DNA of 64,000 nt from Closterium sp. NIES-65 (Eukaryota; Streptophyta; Zygnematophyceae; Desmidiales; Closteriaceae): assembly GCA_948144175.1 (NCBI GenBank), contig CANXME010000043.1:744001-808000 (forward strand). The letters are read 5' to 3'. Of the stretch, positions 10,405 to 29,351 are shown in pieces. Within the stretch, counting starts at the first letter, position 1. The number at the start of each line of letters is the position of its first letter. The notes under the pieces were generated by a model. It had not been told where the DNA came from. It saw only the letters and a program-made list of their open reading frames with translations, and ran no database searches. A program made the position numbers and the translations under genes.

Positions 10405-10965
10405 GTACGAGGGATGGACGGTGGCACAGCAAGGAAGGCACTGGCTCACATGTCACGTTCTGGTGGTGGCCCTGGGCAGATGGGGTGGGGAGGAGAAGAG
10501 GGGAGCAATGGGGATGGTGCTGACGATTAGAGGGAGAATGGGGAGAATGGTGTCCGTGAATTTGTAGGTTTGACTAGGTGTGACTTGGGTCGACCTGGGT
10601 TGGATGGACCTCTGAAAGTTGGCCCCTGGCTAACAAATTCAGATTAATTTACTTCAGAATACAACAAATGCTACGGAAACCCTCTTAAGGAAGTAAATTA
10701 ATCTGAATGGTTGCTGTATTCTGCAGGTTACCACAGCTAATATAGGGTCCAACTAAACCGTGACACACGATCACACCACGTGCAATCACACTTTTTCTGA
10801 AGGTTTCTAAGCAAGTGCAATCAAGCCAAGTTGAAGAGATAATGTTGTTGCTCTATGTGCCACAGCATGTAAAACTAGACATAGACCAGAGCGGCTACAG
10901 AATGCGCAATGTGCACTATAGCTCTATTTGGTTATTCAGTCTGTCTAACAGAGACTGACAGTGCA
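10405..10965. other. Intergenic region between convergent genes B and C
   Basis: No gene seen. It contains a 19-bp perfect inverted repeat (10637-10655 and 10690-10708) and a 22-bp direct duplication (GTGCACTATAGCTCTATTTG) at about 10910 and 10961. The second copy overlaps the stop codon of gene C. Confidence 0.65.
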
Positions 10966-19277
<8,312 letters not shown>

Positions 19278-19698
19278 GGCGAGTATACGGGCTCGACCAG
19301 TAGTACCGATAGTAAGCATCAGTAGTGGCGTCACAACAAATTATAAGCTAGATTCCCGAACTAATTATTTTATTACCGCTGCTTTAGCTGCATTGCTAGT
19401 CTGACGGAACTTGAAAGACAACACCAGAGCTTACTAGATTTAGGATGCAACGTGAAGCATTGCTAGCTAGAAATGCCGTCCGAAAATACTTCGGCAGTCA
19501 TGGTCGTTGGCTGCAATCGTCGGCAATTCCGAGGGCTCGCGATTTTCGGTTCACAACCACGCGATTGCTTCCCGAAAGGTTACCATAAGTAAGCAACATG
19601 ATGCCAATAACCCTGATCGTAACAACTCTGGATGATATATTTTCTTGAGTTGATATTAAACAATTCATGTCAAATCAAGTTAAGGGCATCTATCATTA
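19278..19698. other. Intergenic region between genes C and D
   Basis: This short AT-richer region should hold the gene C promoter and the gene D 3' UTR. I see no separate gene. Confidence 0.6.
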
Positions 19699-22600
19699 TT
19701 ATGCCCGGCTAGCATATGCACTGTACTGAGGCCCTTCTGATTTGCTTTTCTCAAGCTGGTCGCGGCATACGAAGAGCATGTACACAATGACAAACACTGC
19801 CATTATGATGCCTAAAAATGCTTCGAGGCCCTGCAATGCACCACAAGCGGAAGGAAACTTGAGCTCAACCAGCAAAAAAGGAATCAAAACTTAACAGGGT
19901 ATAACAATAACAAGAGCCACGAACCATACTAATAATGCAAGGAGCCGCCCCTTTGAACTTGTGGCACAACTGAAAAGAAATGACAAACTCACAAATGGAT
20001 CACTTCCGATGAAGCTGAAGTATAGGTTCATCCCGAGGAATATATTCGCCCATCCCATCACCACCGCCGCAATCCCAACTGTCCAATGCATCCAGTGCCA
20101 CGTGGTCTTTGTCCACATGGCAAACTGCGGTTGGTCAATTCCTCCATTCCTGTTGTTGCGCGGGCGGAGGAAAATGACGAGTGGTTGGCAGACGAGGAGG
20201 AGGATGAGGACAGCAATGCCGACCCACGCGTGGGTGTGACTCAAGCCGTGAGTCCCAGATGAGACAAACGCTGTGATGCACCCGATGAAGATACAGACAA
20301 GAGCAGCCACTTGCAGATACTTGTGCCATGCAAACCAGAACGCTCGGCTCTGCTGCAGCTGTGAAATCATATCCCTCCCCTCCTGCCGCCGCTGCTGGGC
20401 TGCACGTGCTGACGTGGCACCCTGTGCACCAGCCACGTCAGCAGCTGACTCAGCATGGGCAAAACTAGCCATGCTGGCATCTAGCTGGGCGTTGGCTTCA
20501 GCAAGCCGAAGCGGGCCAGTGTGCGTGACTCTACCCAACGGGACTGTACCGAGGCCACTACTGCTGCTGCTGCTGGTGCTCGTACGACAGTTTTCGTCGT
20601 TTCCAGGAAGGTTCACGAGGCAGATCCGGGCAAGGAGGATGGCGGAGGGCATGAAGATGAGGAGAGCAGTGATGAGACAGATGGCATGGGCTATGATGGC
20701 TGGCTTGTTCAAGTGCGGAGGGGCGGAGGCGGAGGGGGAGGAGGGGGGTGGAGAGGCAGTGATCGATTCTCCTGTGACCAGGTTGATAGACACTGCACCC
20801 CTGTTGAGGGAGGAGAGAAGGGGGAGGGAAAGGCAAGCAAGACAAGGACCATTTGAGGGGAGAAGAAGAGTTTGCTCAGTTTCACAAGGGGCAGATGCGG
20901 GCAAGGAGGATGAGGAGGGCAGGAGGATGGAGGAGGGCAGTGATGAGGAGGGCAGTGATGAGGCAGATGGCTATGAAGGCTATGAGGCATGGGCTATGAA
21001 GGCATGGGCTATGATGGCTGACTTGTTGAATTGAAGTGAGGAGGGGGCGAGGTGGCGAAAGGGGAGTATGGGGAGGCGAGTTGATTCCATGTCCGGTTGA
21101 GCCCATTTCCCCAATGCCACTCCCCAGGAGGCTTCTGGGAACCTCACCTGTTGTTTCCGTGGAAGGTGAGCTTCCTGGAACCTTCGTTGGAGTACGCCCA
21201 GATGATGGTTGCCACGTCAGCAGCGGAAAGCGGCAACTGTCCGTTCACTAGTGGCCGCTCAAACCTGCATGATGGGGGGGGGAAATGGGGGGGAGAGGTG
21301 AGGTGGGGGGGCCATGCGGAAGAGAGGTGACTTGACAAGTCATACACTAATTTGACAAGAAAAGCCAGATGAAAAAAAACATTTTTAGAGCACGCAGACT
21401 CACTTCATCACAGTCCTTCCTCTGCTCGTTGTTGTCACACTCGAATTTGTCACAGTGAACTTCAGCGCCGGACGGATGGCGCTCCTCTCGTATCCACCAA
21501 TCAGGAACGACCCCACAGCTTGTTCCTCCTTTCCTGCCACGTCAGCACCGCCTCCTGTCTTGATGGTGCCACGTGGCAGGTTCCCAATGGCTGCCTCGCT
21601 GCCGGCCATCTTGCCGTCCTTGGACCAGCCGAGAGCGATCCAACCGGTGGTTGCCACGTCAGCAGCGAGGAGTAGGGAGGAGGGGGTGAGATGCCAGTGG
21701 AGAGTGAAGCTGGAGAGGTGGGTGGGGGGATTGGGGGAGGGGGGGGGGGGGGGGGGGGGGGGGGGACGAATGGGAAGAGAAGGGAGGGGGGTGAAAGAAA
21801 AGGAGGAGGGAGGAGGGGGTGAGTGCCTATGGAGGTTGAAACTGGGCAGTGGGCGGGTTGGGGGGATGGGCGGAGTGAACAAGAGAGGTGAAATAGGGGG
21901 TGTGCGGAGGAGTTTTGAGGCGCCTCAAAAATCGTCTAAGTTCACGGGGGAGAACAAGAGAGGTGAAATAGGGGGTGTGCACAGGAGGAGGAACGGAAGG
22001 ATGGCAAGTCAACCGTGATGCAACACCCGTACAGCTAAAGCCATTCAGCTACAGCTGAAGGTAAGGCTGTAGGCAAGGCTGTAGCAGCGCTACAGGCAAG
22101 CCATTCTACAGCTACCTATAGCACTGCTACAGCCTCGCCTGTTGCCCTGCAGTTGTAACTGGGCAGGGAGACAGCTGGCAGGACTGCTACAGCTACAGCT
22201 ACACCTATGTAGCATAGCTGGCACGAGTGCTGATAACCTTAGTGTGCGACAGTCGTGCTGCTACCGCCAAGTACCGCACTGCTACCGCCAAGTACCACAC
22301 TGCTACAGGCAAGTACCGCACTGCTACCGCCAAGTACCGCACTGCTACCACCAAGTACCGCACTGCTACAGCCAAGTACCACACTGCTACCGCCAAGTAC
22401 CGCACTGCTACAGCCAAGTACCGCACTGCTACCGCCAAGTACCGCACTGCTACCGCCAAGTACCGCACTGCTACTGCCAAGTACCGTAATGCTACAGCCA
22501 AGTACTACACTGCTACAGCGCCTCACCTGTCACCGTTCAGCTGTAGCATGCAGGTGTATCCCGGCAGTGTGGACGGCTGCTACAGCTGTGCAGCTACAGT

Positions 22601-25600
22601 CCAGCTACCGATAGCACTCCTACAGCCTCCCCTGTCGCCCTGCAGCTGTAGCCAGGCAGGGAGGAGGACTTGCAGGCCAGCTACAGCTACCTACTAGCTA
22701 CAGCTACCCAGTAGCTACAGGTACCTACTAGCTACAGGTACCTACTAGCTACAGCTACCTACTAGCTACAGCTACCTACTAGCTACAGGTACCTACTAGC
22801 TACAGGTACCTACTAGCTATTGCTACAGCTATTGCTACAGCTGTTGCTACAGCTATTGCTACAGCCTCACCTGTCGCCCTGTAGCTGTAGCATGCAGGTG
22901 TAGCCGGGCAAAGTTGACGGCTGGCAGGATTGGCGGGCAGGCGAGGCGAGCAGGTCGCACATGTAATCCACAAAGGCGGAGCCCCTGGAGGGGGAGGAGT
23001 GTGGGGAGATGTTGTGAAGAAAGGACGGGGAGTAGCAAGGTGAGCGGGAAGGCAGGACTGCCTCGCGGGGCAGGCGAGCAGGTCGCACATGTAATCCACA
23101 AAGGCGGAGCCCCTGGGGGAGAGAGGGGAGGGGGGAGGAGGTGAGTAAACGGCAAGAGAAGGCAAGTGAGCTGGTTTTTGAGAATTCTCGAAAACGGCAA
23201 GAGAAGGCAGGTGAGCAGGGAGGTATGGGCAGGCGAGGCGAGCAGGCCGCACATGTAATCCACAAAGGCGAGCCCCTGGGGGGGGAAGGGAAGGGGGAAA
23301 ACAGGGAGGTGGGCGCAGAAAAAGGAGGCGGTGAAGGGGAATAGGTGGAAGGCGAGGCGAGCAGGCCGCACATGTAATCCACAAAGGCGAGCCCCTGGGG
23401 GGGGAAGGGAAGGGGGAAAACAGGGAGGTGGGCGCAGAAAAAGGAGGCGGTGAAGGGGAATAGGTGGAAGGCGAGGCGAGCAGGCCGCACATGTAGTCCA
23501 CAAAGGCGGGTCCCCTGAGGAGGGGGGAGGAAGGGGGGGGGAGAAAGAGGGGTAAAACGGGTGGGAAGGGGAGTGGTTCGAGAGGCAGAAGAGTTGGCTT
23601 TTGAGTCGACTCAGAAGTCAACTTAAAGAGGGGCAAAACGGGTGCGAAGGGGAGGGAGGGGTTCGAGAGGCAGAAGAGAGGGAGGGAGAGTTGCAGGGCA
23701 GGTCGCTCATGTATTCCACACAGGCGGAGCCCCTGGGGAGGGGAAGGGAGGGGAGGGGAGGAGGAGAGGAGGAGGGCACGGGGAAAGGAGGCGGAATAGA
23801 GGGGAAATGAGACAGGCTAGGCGAACAGGTCGCACGTGTAAGCCACAAAGGCGGGTCCCCTGAGAGGGGGAGAGGAAGGTTGGTGGAGAAAGAGGGGCAA
23901 AATGGGTGCGAAGGGGAGGGGTTCGAGAGGCAAGGCAGAAGAGTTGGCTTTTGAGTCGACTCTAAAGGTTAGGGGAGAAAGAGGGGTAAAACGGGTGGGA
24001 GGGAGGTGACTTTTGAGTCGACTCAAAAGTCACTCAAAAGGTTGGGCAAAATGGTGCGAAGGGGAGGGAGGGGTTCGAGAGGCAGAAGAGAGGGAGGGAG
24101 AGTTGCAGGGCAGGTCGCTCATGTATTCCACACAGGCGGAGCTTCTGGAGATACATGGGTGGGAGGGATGCAGGGTGGGTGGGGTGGTGGGAGGGATGCA
24201 GGGTGGGTGGGGTGGTGGGAGGGATGCAGGGTGGGTGGGGTGGTGGATTGATGAGAGGGATGCAGGAGAGGGATGCAGGAGAGGGATGCAGGAGAGGGAG
24301 GGAGGAGAGGGAGGGAGGAGAGGGAGGGAGGAGAGGGAGGGAGGAGAGGGAGGGAGGAGAGGGAGGGAGGAGAGGGAGGAGGAGAGGGAGGCAGGAGAGG
24401 GAGGGAGGAGAGGGAGGCAGGAGAGGGAGGGAGGAGAGGGATGCAGGAGAGGGATGCAGGAGAGGGATGCACATGATGGAGCCTCTAGGGGAAGGGGAAG
24501 GGCGGGAGGGAGGGGGCGGGGAGGGGGTTTGGGTGGGTAGGGCCAGCTTACCTGGATGGCTCATGATGTACGTCAACTCACTCGGTGATTCACGTGCTTA
24601 AAACATGTGTGCTTTTAACGAGGATAAAATGCACCCACCTGTTCCTGCCATGGTATCGAAGCACGTCCTCTGGGCTGTTTGAGTACGCCCAGATCACGTG
24701 GTGGCTCATGCTGTACGTCGGCCCGTTTGAAGAACCACGTGCTTATAGCGAATGTGCTTGAAACGAGCGCCATACTATAGGGACACCCACCTATTCCTGC
24801 CGTGGTATCGGAGCACGTAGTCTCGTCGACCCGAGAAGGCCCAGATCGCGTGGTGGCTCATGCTGTACGTCGGTTCACCACAGGGCGTTTCATGTGCTTG
24901 AAGGGGGTGTGAGTTGGCCCAGATCGCGTGGTGGCTCATGCTGTACGTCGGCTCGCTCCAAGGGCTTCATGTTCTTTAACCGGATGTGCTTGTAACAAGA
25001 ACATGAACCAGTTCCTGCCGTGGTATCGAAGCACGTCCTCTTGTCGGTCAGAGTAAGCCCAGATCACATCGTGGCTCATGCTGTACGTCGGCTCGCTGGA
25101 GGGGTAATTATGTGCTTATAACGAGGTTATGTGTAACAACTCAACACACACCTGTTCTTGCCATGGTATCGAAGCACATCCTCTCGTCGATCCGAGTAGG
25201 CCCAGAGCACATGGTGGCTCATGCTGTACGTCGGCTCGTTAGAGGGGGTTCCTCCCCCTGGTGTGCTTATAGCGGTTGTGCTTGTATTGAGGATGGGCGG
25301 GTTCGAGGCGAGGCTCCGGGAGAAGCTGGATGGGGGCAGCATGGGGATGGGAGGAAAGGGATGCAAGAGCGGGGGAAAGAACGGACGGAAGGCAGGTGGA
25401 GGAGGGAGTGGGGGTGGTTTTGTTGGAAATTAACGAGAGGTAAAATCGGCTGAGAGAGAGGAGAGACAGAAAACGCAGGGAAGGGAGGAGAGGAGGGGAG
25501 TGGCGGGGAGGGGTAAGCGTGTGAAAGCTTTTGAGTCGACTCAAAAGGAGTGGCGGGGAGTGGCGGGGAGTGGCGGGGAGGGGTAAGCGTGTGAAAGGGG

Positions 25601-27405
25601 GGTGAGGAGAGGTTAGGCTTTTGGAAATCTTAAGAAGCAGCTAGCGAGATGAACGAGGGGGCACAGCTAGAGAGAAGGAATAACAAAGTTGACCGACACA
25701 CGCCCCAGCTGACTCATCCACCACACCCGCTGACTCATCCCCCACACCAGCTGACTCATCCCCCACACCAGCTGACTCATCCCCCACACCAGCTGACTCA
25801 TCCGCTACTACAGCTCACCGCATTACAGTCGACCCTCGAGCTGACGTGTAAATGCTCCACCCCTCCCCACCGCTCCCCACCTCCTCTCCTCCCCCGTTCC
25901 CTGTAGTTTCCACCAATCGCCGCACATCTTCCAGCTTATACCCGCTAATAGCATACGACGCCACGCCAGCCGCGCCGCCCAGAACACCCACTTTGCCGCC
26001 CGAACCCATCCCCTTGCCGCCCGGAGCTTGGGCGGCAATGCCGGCCGGAGATCCCACGATCGCCATGCTCGGGACCATGCGACCGTCGTGCGACCATCCC
26101 ACGGCGACCCACCCGTTCTCCGCGCCGCTTCCGAAGCGCGCCTCGAGCGCGAACTCGAGGAAGAGCAGGTTGCGGCGCACCCAGTGGAGGATGAGACTGG
26201 GGGGGGAGATGAAGGCGGGGAAACGGGGAGATAGGGGTAGAGTGGGCGGGAGTTGGTTTTTTGTTGACTTAAAGCGCGCCACGGGAGCGAACTGGAGGAA
26301 GCGGGTGTTGCGGCGCACCGAGTGGAGGATGCGACCGGGGGGGGGGGAATGAGGGGGAGGTAGGGGGAAAGACGGGGGAGATAAGGGGGAAATGGGCGGA
26401 AGTTGGGAGGAAAGGAAAGGGTGAATCACCCGATAGTTCGGAACTATCGAGTTGATTCCAAGCGCGCCTTTCCGGCGATCTCGAGAAAGAGAAGTTTGGA
26501 GGCGCCGCACCCAATGCAGAACGAGACCGGTGTGGGGGGGGGGAGGAGGGGGAAATGAGGGGGAAGACGGGGGAGATAAGGGAGAAACGGGCAGAAATTG
26601 GGGGGAAAGGGAAGGGTGGAGTATTGAGTTGATTCCAAGCGCGCCTTTCCGGCGAACTCGAGAAAGAGAAGTTTGGAGGCGCCGCACCCAATGCAGAATG
26701 AGACTTTGCGGGGGGTGGATGAGGGGGGAAATGGGCGCAACAGTGGGGAAGTGGGCGGAAGTTGGGGGGGGGGGGGAGGGGATGGCTTGCGGGGGAGAGA
26801 TGGGGGGAAAAATGAAGAAGAGAGCCCCTCAGATGCCGAAGCGCGCCTCGAGCGCGGACCGGAGGAAGAGTGCTCGTTTACGTCTCTTTCCCTTCGTTTC
26901 AGTCACACCCTTGCCTGAAAGCGCCGGCCCCTCATTTGAATCACCCCCTTCACAAGCACACACACCCTTACCCGGCCTTCGACAAAACCACCGAGTGGCT
27001 GAATCCCGCCAGCCCCGACGGCAAACACGACCCCGCTTACGTCACCTTCTCTTCGCTTCAATCACCTCGTAACTCAGCACACATGCCTTACCCGGCTTCC
27101 GACAGAACCACCGAGTGGCTGAATCCCGCCAGCCCCGACGGCAAACACGGCGCGACGAACGCGGCGCCCTCGCTACCGTCCAAATGCCCCAATGGGTCCC
27201 CGTGCCACCCGAAACTCGCCTCTACCGCCGCCACTTCCGCATCACCTGCCGCCGCCGCCGCACGTGTTCCGGCCGGAGGTGCTGCAGCTGCGAGTGGCGG
27301 CTGGAAAACGACGACGCAGATTAGCGTCCAAACACATAAAGCCGGGCATTTCAAGAACCATGTTCGAGCCGCGATGCGGGAAATACGCTTCTTGGATTCG
27401 ATCAT
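19699..27405 (-). CDS. Gene D: two-DOMON cytochrome b561 protein
   Basis: Spliced model of 760 aa; exons (descending) 27405-27092, 26196-25819, 25265-25152, 22984-22871, 21709-21404, 21264-21148, 20800-19993, 19830-19699. The N-terminus has a hydrophobic signal (ALCVWTLICVVVF) and Cys...SGLAGF. DOMON 1 (about 105-231) is the longest, with a Gly-rich insert and GRMVPSMA. The third exon (WAYSDRRED, RYHGKN) has several competing copies, so its start is the least certain boundary. The linker has AFVDYMC and STLPGYTC. DOMON 2 (about 307-409) has GKMAGSEA; the next exon has WAYSNEGS and TFHGNN. The b561 exon begins RGAVSINLVTGES and has His in IAHAICL, AWHKYLQ, HTHAWVG and HWMHWTV. The last exon adds a helix (LGIIMAVFVIVYMLFV) and a short charged tail. 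Its role is inferred to be transmembrane electron transfer. Confidence 0.8.
21720..21775. repeat. G-rich tract
   Basis: This is essentially poly-G with single interruptions, on the acceptor side of DOMON 2 of gene D, so it reads as a long C run on the coding strand. It is a candidate G-quadruplex and a likely sequencing trouble spot. Confidence 0.8.
21913..21930. repeat. 18-bp palindrome, GCGC centre
   Basis: TTTTGAGGCGCCTCAAAA is perfect. The flanks GAACAAGAGAGGTGAAATAG at about 21877 and 21952 are direct copies on either side of it. Confidence 0.9.
22020..22865. repeat. CTACAG-rich block with 21-bp and 16-bp tandem repeats
   Basis: Intron 4 of gene D is built from GCTACAG/GCTACCG motifs. 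A 21-bp unit (CTGCTACCGCCAAGTACCGC) is repeated about twelve times at 22254-22515. A 16-bp CTACTAGCTACAGGTAC unit runs at about 22680-22830. A 3' copy of the linker exon (LPGYTCML-like, minus strand) lies near 22540-22575. Confidence 0.8.
23040..24150 (-). repeat. Seven copies of the FVDYMC linker exon (gene D intron 3)
   Basis: 5' copies of exon 4 (G(S/L/P)AF(V)xYMC.LL, acceptor at CAG|GGG) lie at about 23045-23120, 23225-23280, 23345-23400, 23465-23520, 23695-23735, 23825-23865 and 24110-24150. Units at 23225-23340 and 23345-23460 are almost identical, so recent. The later three are diverged (VEYMS, VAYTC). Palindromes at about 23593-23622, 23945 and 24005-24034 separate copies. Confidence 0.75.
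24005..24034. repeat. 30-bp palindrome between linker-exon copies
   Basis: GGTGACTTTTGAGTCGACTC and mirror, followed by CACT instead of CACC. The flanking GGGGAGGGAGGGGTTCGAGAGG blocks recur at about 23650 and 24060. Confidence 0.85.
24155..24476. repeat. Purine-rich minisatellites
   Basis: Three copies of a 27-bp GGTGGGAGGGATGCAGGGTG unit are followed by about 20 units of 12-13 bp (GAGAGGGAGGGAG, GAGAGGGATGCAG). It lies in gene D intron 3 and is strongly purine-biased. Confidence 0.85.
24550..25150 (-). repeat. Five copies of the WAYS exon (gene D intron 3)
   Basis: TYSMSHHV(I/L)WAYS...LRYHG(R/K)NR recurs at about 24645-24725, 24795-24870, 24915-24955, 25015-25090 and, intact, 25152-25265. 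A trace is near 24560. Most copies keep the CAG|GTG(G/T) donor. Which one is spliced cannot be decided from sequence alone. Confidence 0.75.
25528..25547. repeat. 20-bp palindrome between direct copies
   Basis: CTTTTGAGTCGACTCAAAAG separates two copies of GGCGGGGAGGGGTAAGCGTG followed by TGAAAG. Confidence 0.9.
26265..27035 (-). repeat. 5' copies of DOMON exon 2 and a 3' copy of exon 1 (gene D intron 1)
   Basis: Four 5' copies of exon 2 (LHWVRR(N/L), FLEFA-like) lie at about 26270-26335, 26455-26530, 26640-26705 and 26840-26880. The 26455 and 26640 units are nearly identical. A 3' copy of exon 1 with its donor sits at about 26975-27030. A perfect hairpin CGATAGTTC-G-GAACTATCG is at 26431-26449. 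Confidence 0.7.
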
Positions 27406-28835
27406 TAGTGCGGTGCGAACGGAGTCGGCCGATGGTAATTCGTCCGCTGAGCACGCAGCGCAACTTATGGGAGAATGGCGGGAATGTTCATCCAAACGTC
27501 TGTGAACCGACGGCGGAATTGAGAAAGTCGAGGGAGTTACGGAAATCACGGTTTTAGTTCCCTCGAAGTTTAGGGCGGTGGTAGTTTCTAAACCGCGTAA
27601 AGGCGCTGATAGTTTCTTCCTTGACGGCGGATGGGGGATACGCGCTATTGAATGATGTGTTACAAGCGAGTCGCACTGTTGGGACATGACGTCTCGTGAC
27701 GTGCCAACCGCCGCGCTAGCTGTGATAAGCAACTCTTAGTAGTGGCCTAGTTGGTTCAAACGTCGGAAACCTGAAGTGAATCGCCTATCAAGCTAAGTTC
27801 TTTTGCTCTGTGTGATCTACGTGGACGCTGCTCGCGGCGTTTCAATTTCGTACTGTAATGTGCTCGGAAGAGAGTTGCGATTCAATCTCTGAGCTTCATC
27901 CCAAATTTGCCGTCACAGAAGTGCTCCAGCCCGGCACCGTAGCCCTTGGTCGTCTCGCCTCCGAGCAGGGCAGGTTTGGTTGGGTTGGGAGGAGTGACCG
28001 TCGTTTCGGGCTGCGGTGCGGAATAACGGGCCCAGGGTTGTTCAGACAGGGCAGGGGCCAGGGCAAGCCGCATGGCATGTGGAGCGGAAGGCAGGAGAAG
28101 GTGTTTAGTGGAGAAGGGGCAGCTGGTAGAACTGTACCTGTGCGGTCCAGAATACACCACAGTTGAGTGTGAGAGCGTGCATTGCCCCCTAGCAAGCAAA
28201 ACAGGTTTCAGGGATCGTCAGTTCGTCGTCGTGCAATGTGCGACAGGAGGAGACTATGGAGGTCTGCGACGGGTCGTCGTGATTCCTGAATGTGGTGGCA
28301 GTTCTATGGGCAGGTGCGTGGAGTCGGATAGTTTCGGTCGGGCTGGTCATAAATTTGTCGCACAGCGCGATCCGTCATCAATCCTCCCACACAAGTTTAC
28401 AAAGCACAAGTGTATTTTCCACTGGTATCTGTTTCGGACGCAATACTTGGGAGATGATTTCGTTTCGGGACATCAGGAGATGTGAGAGTTGGGTGTCAAG
28501 GTTGTTTCTGTGAGTGCGGGCAGCAGGAAGTGGAAATTACACTTGTGCTTTGTATCCGAGACGAGCCGCGGATTCGAAATTTGCAGCATGAAAATTCGGC
28601 AATACCCGCCGCCGACCCGAATCGTTGACTCCACGGAAATGTCATGTCCGTGACCAAGCCACGTCAGATGGTGGACGCGCGGCGCGTCAATTGTGCTGGC
28701 TGGCATGGCAAGTTACCCGTTTAGGCTCGGAGAAAAGCAACAACCCTTCGTTGAGTACATCGATAATGCACTTCAGTCTATGCAGAGCAGCCACCTCTTC
28801 AGCATTGCAAAGACATCGCCAGAGAGCTTACAAGC
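27406..28835. other. Region upstream of gene D, up to the chromovirus
   Basis: No recognised gene. It should contain the gene D promoter. A 25-bp imperfect inverted repeat (28399-28423 and 28529-28553, one mismatch, ACAAAGCACAAGTG...) may mark a small mobile element. A short reading frame from an ATG near 28705 (SYPFRLGEKQQ) is cut by the chromovirus insertion. Confidence 0.5.
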
Positions 28836-28840
28836 CATGT

Positions 28841-29168
28841 TGTCAGGAATTTTCTCAGGCATTCCTTACGGAGCCGACTACATCGCGTACAGCAACAGCC
28901 GACTGTTCGCCCGTTACTGCTAACGGAACTTCGCCGACTTCGCGCGCACTGTTTTGCCAAACCTCGCACTGCTGGCATGGCCGTATCGGCCTACGCTTCG
29001 GGACTAGCCCGAGCCTCGCTCCAGCGTAGCACTAGCAAGTTCGCACGCACCGCGTTACCGTTTTGCATGTTTCGCGTATAAATGTTCGCTCATGCCTTCG
29101 CTCACATTTTGTACTCGTTTGACACCTTAGTGCAATTCTCGCTACCTCGATTCATTGCACCCGTAACA
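28841..29168 (+). repeat. 5' LTR of the chromovirus
   Basis: Begins TGTCAGG and ends GTAACA. It contains a TATA-like TATAAAT at 29077-29083, so U3 and R/U5 lie left and right of about 29105. By eye it is identical to the 3' LTR. Confidence 0.95.
29077..29083 (+). promoter_or_regulatory. Candidate TATA box in the 5' LTR
   Basis: TATAAAT in an otherwise GC-rich LTR, at a position typical for the retrotransposon promoter. Confidence 0.5.
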
Positions 29169-29187
29169 CTTGGTTATCAGAGCCCCT
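29169..29187 (+). promoter_or_regulatory. Primer binding site of the chromovirus
   Basis: CTTGGTTATCAGAGCCCC directly follows the 5' LTR and resembles the TGGTATCAGAGC primer site complementary to the 3' end of initiator Met tRNA, with one inserted T. Confidence 0.65.
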
Positions 29188-29351
29188 TTCTTTCGGACCG
29201 CGCATCTCCGCACACCAGGAAATCAACTTTTGATTTTTCACTCGAAGGGACTCACGCACCTTAGCCCCTAGGAGCCGCTGTCCTCGCGTTCTCTCGTAAA
29301 CGCGTGCAGCCACGACTGCGCCTAGACTAAGACGAGCCGACGCCCTTCGTC

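Noticed and set aside
22205..22697. Repetitive Ala/Val/Leu or Lys/Tyr frames
   Set aside because: They are translations of the 21-bp CTACCG repeat in gene D intron 4.
27858..28485. Small open frames upstream of gene D
   Set aside because: Overlapping frames on both strands with no family resemblance; they probably fall in promoter or repeat sequence.
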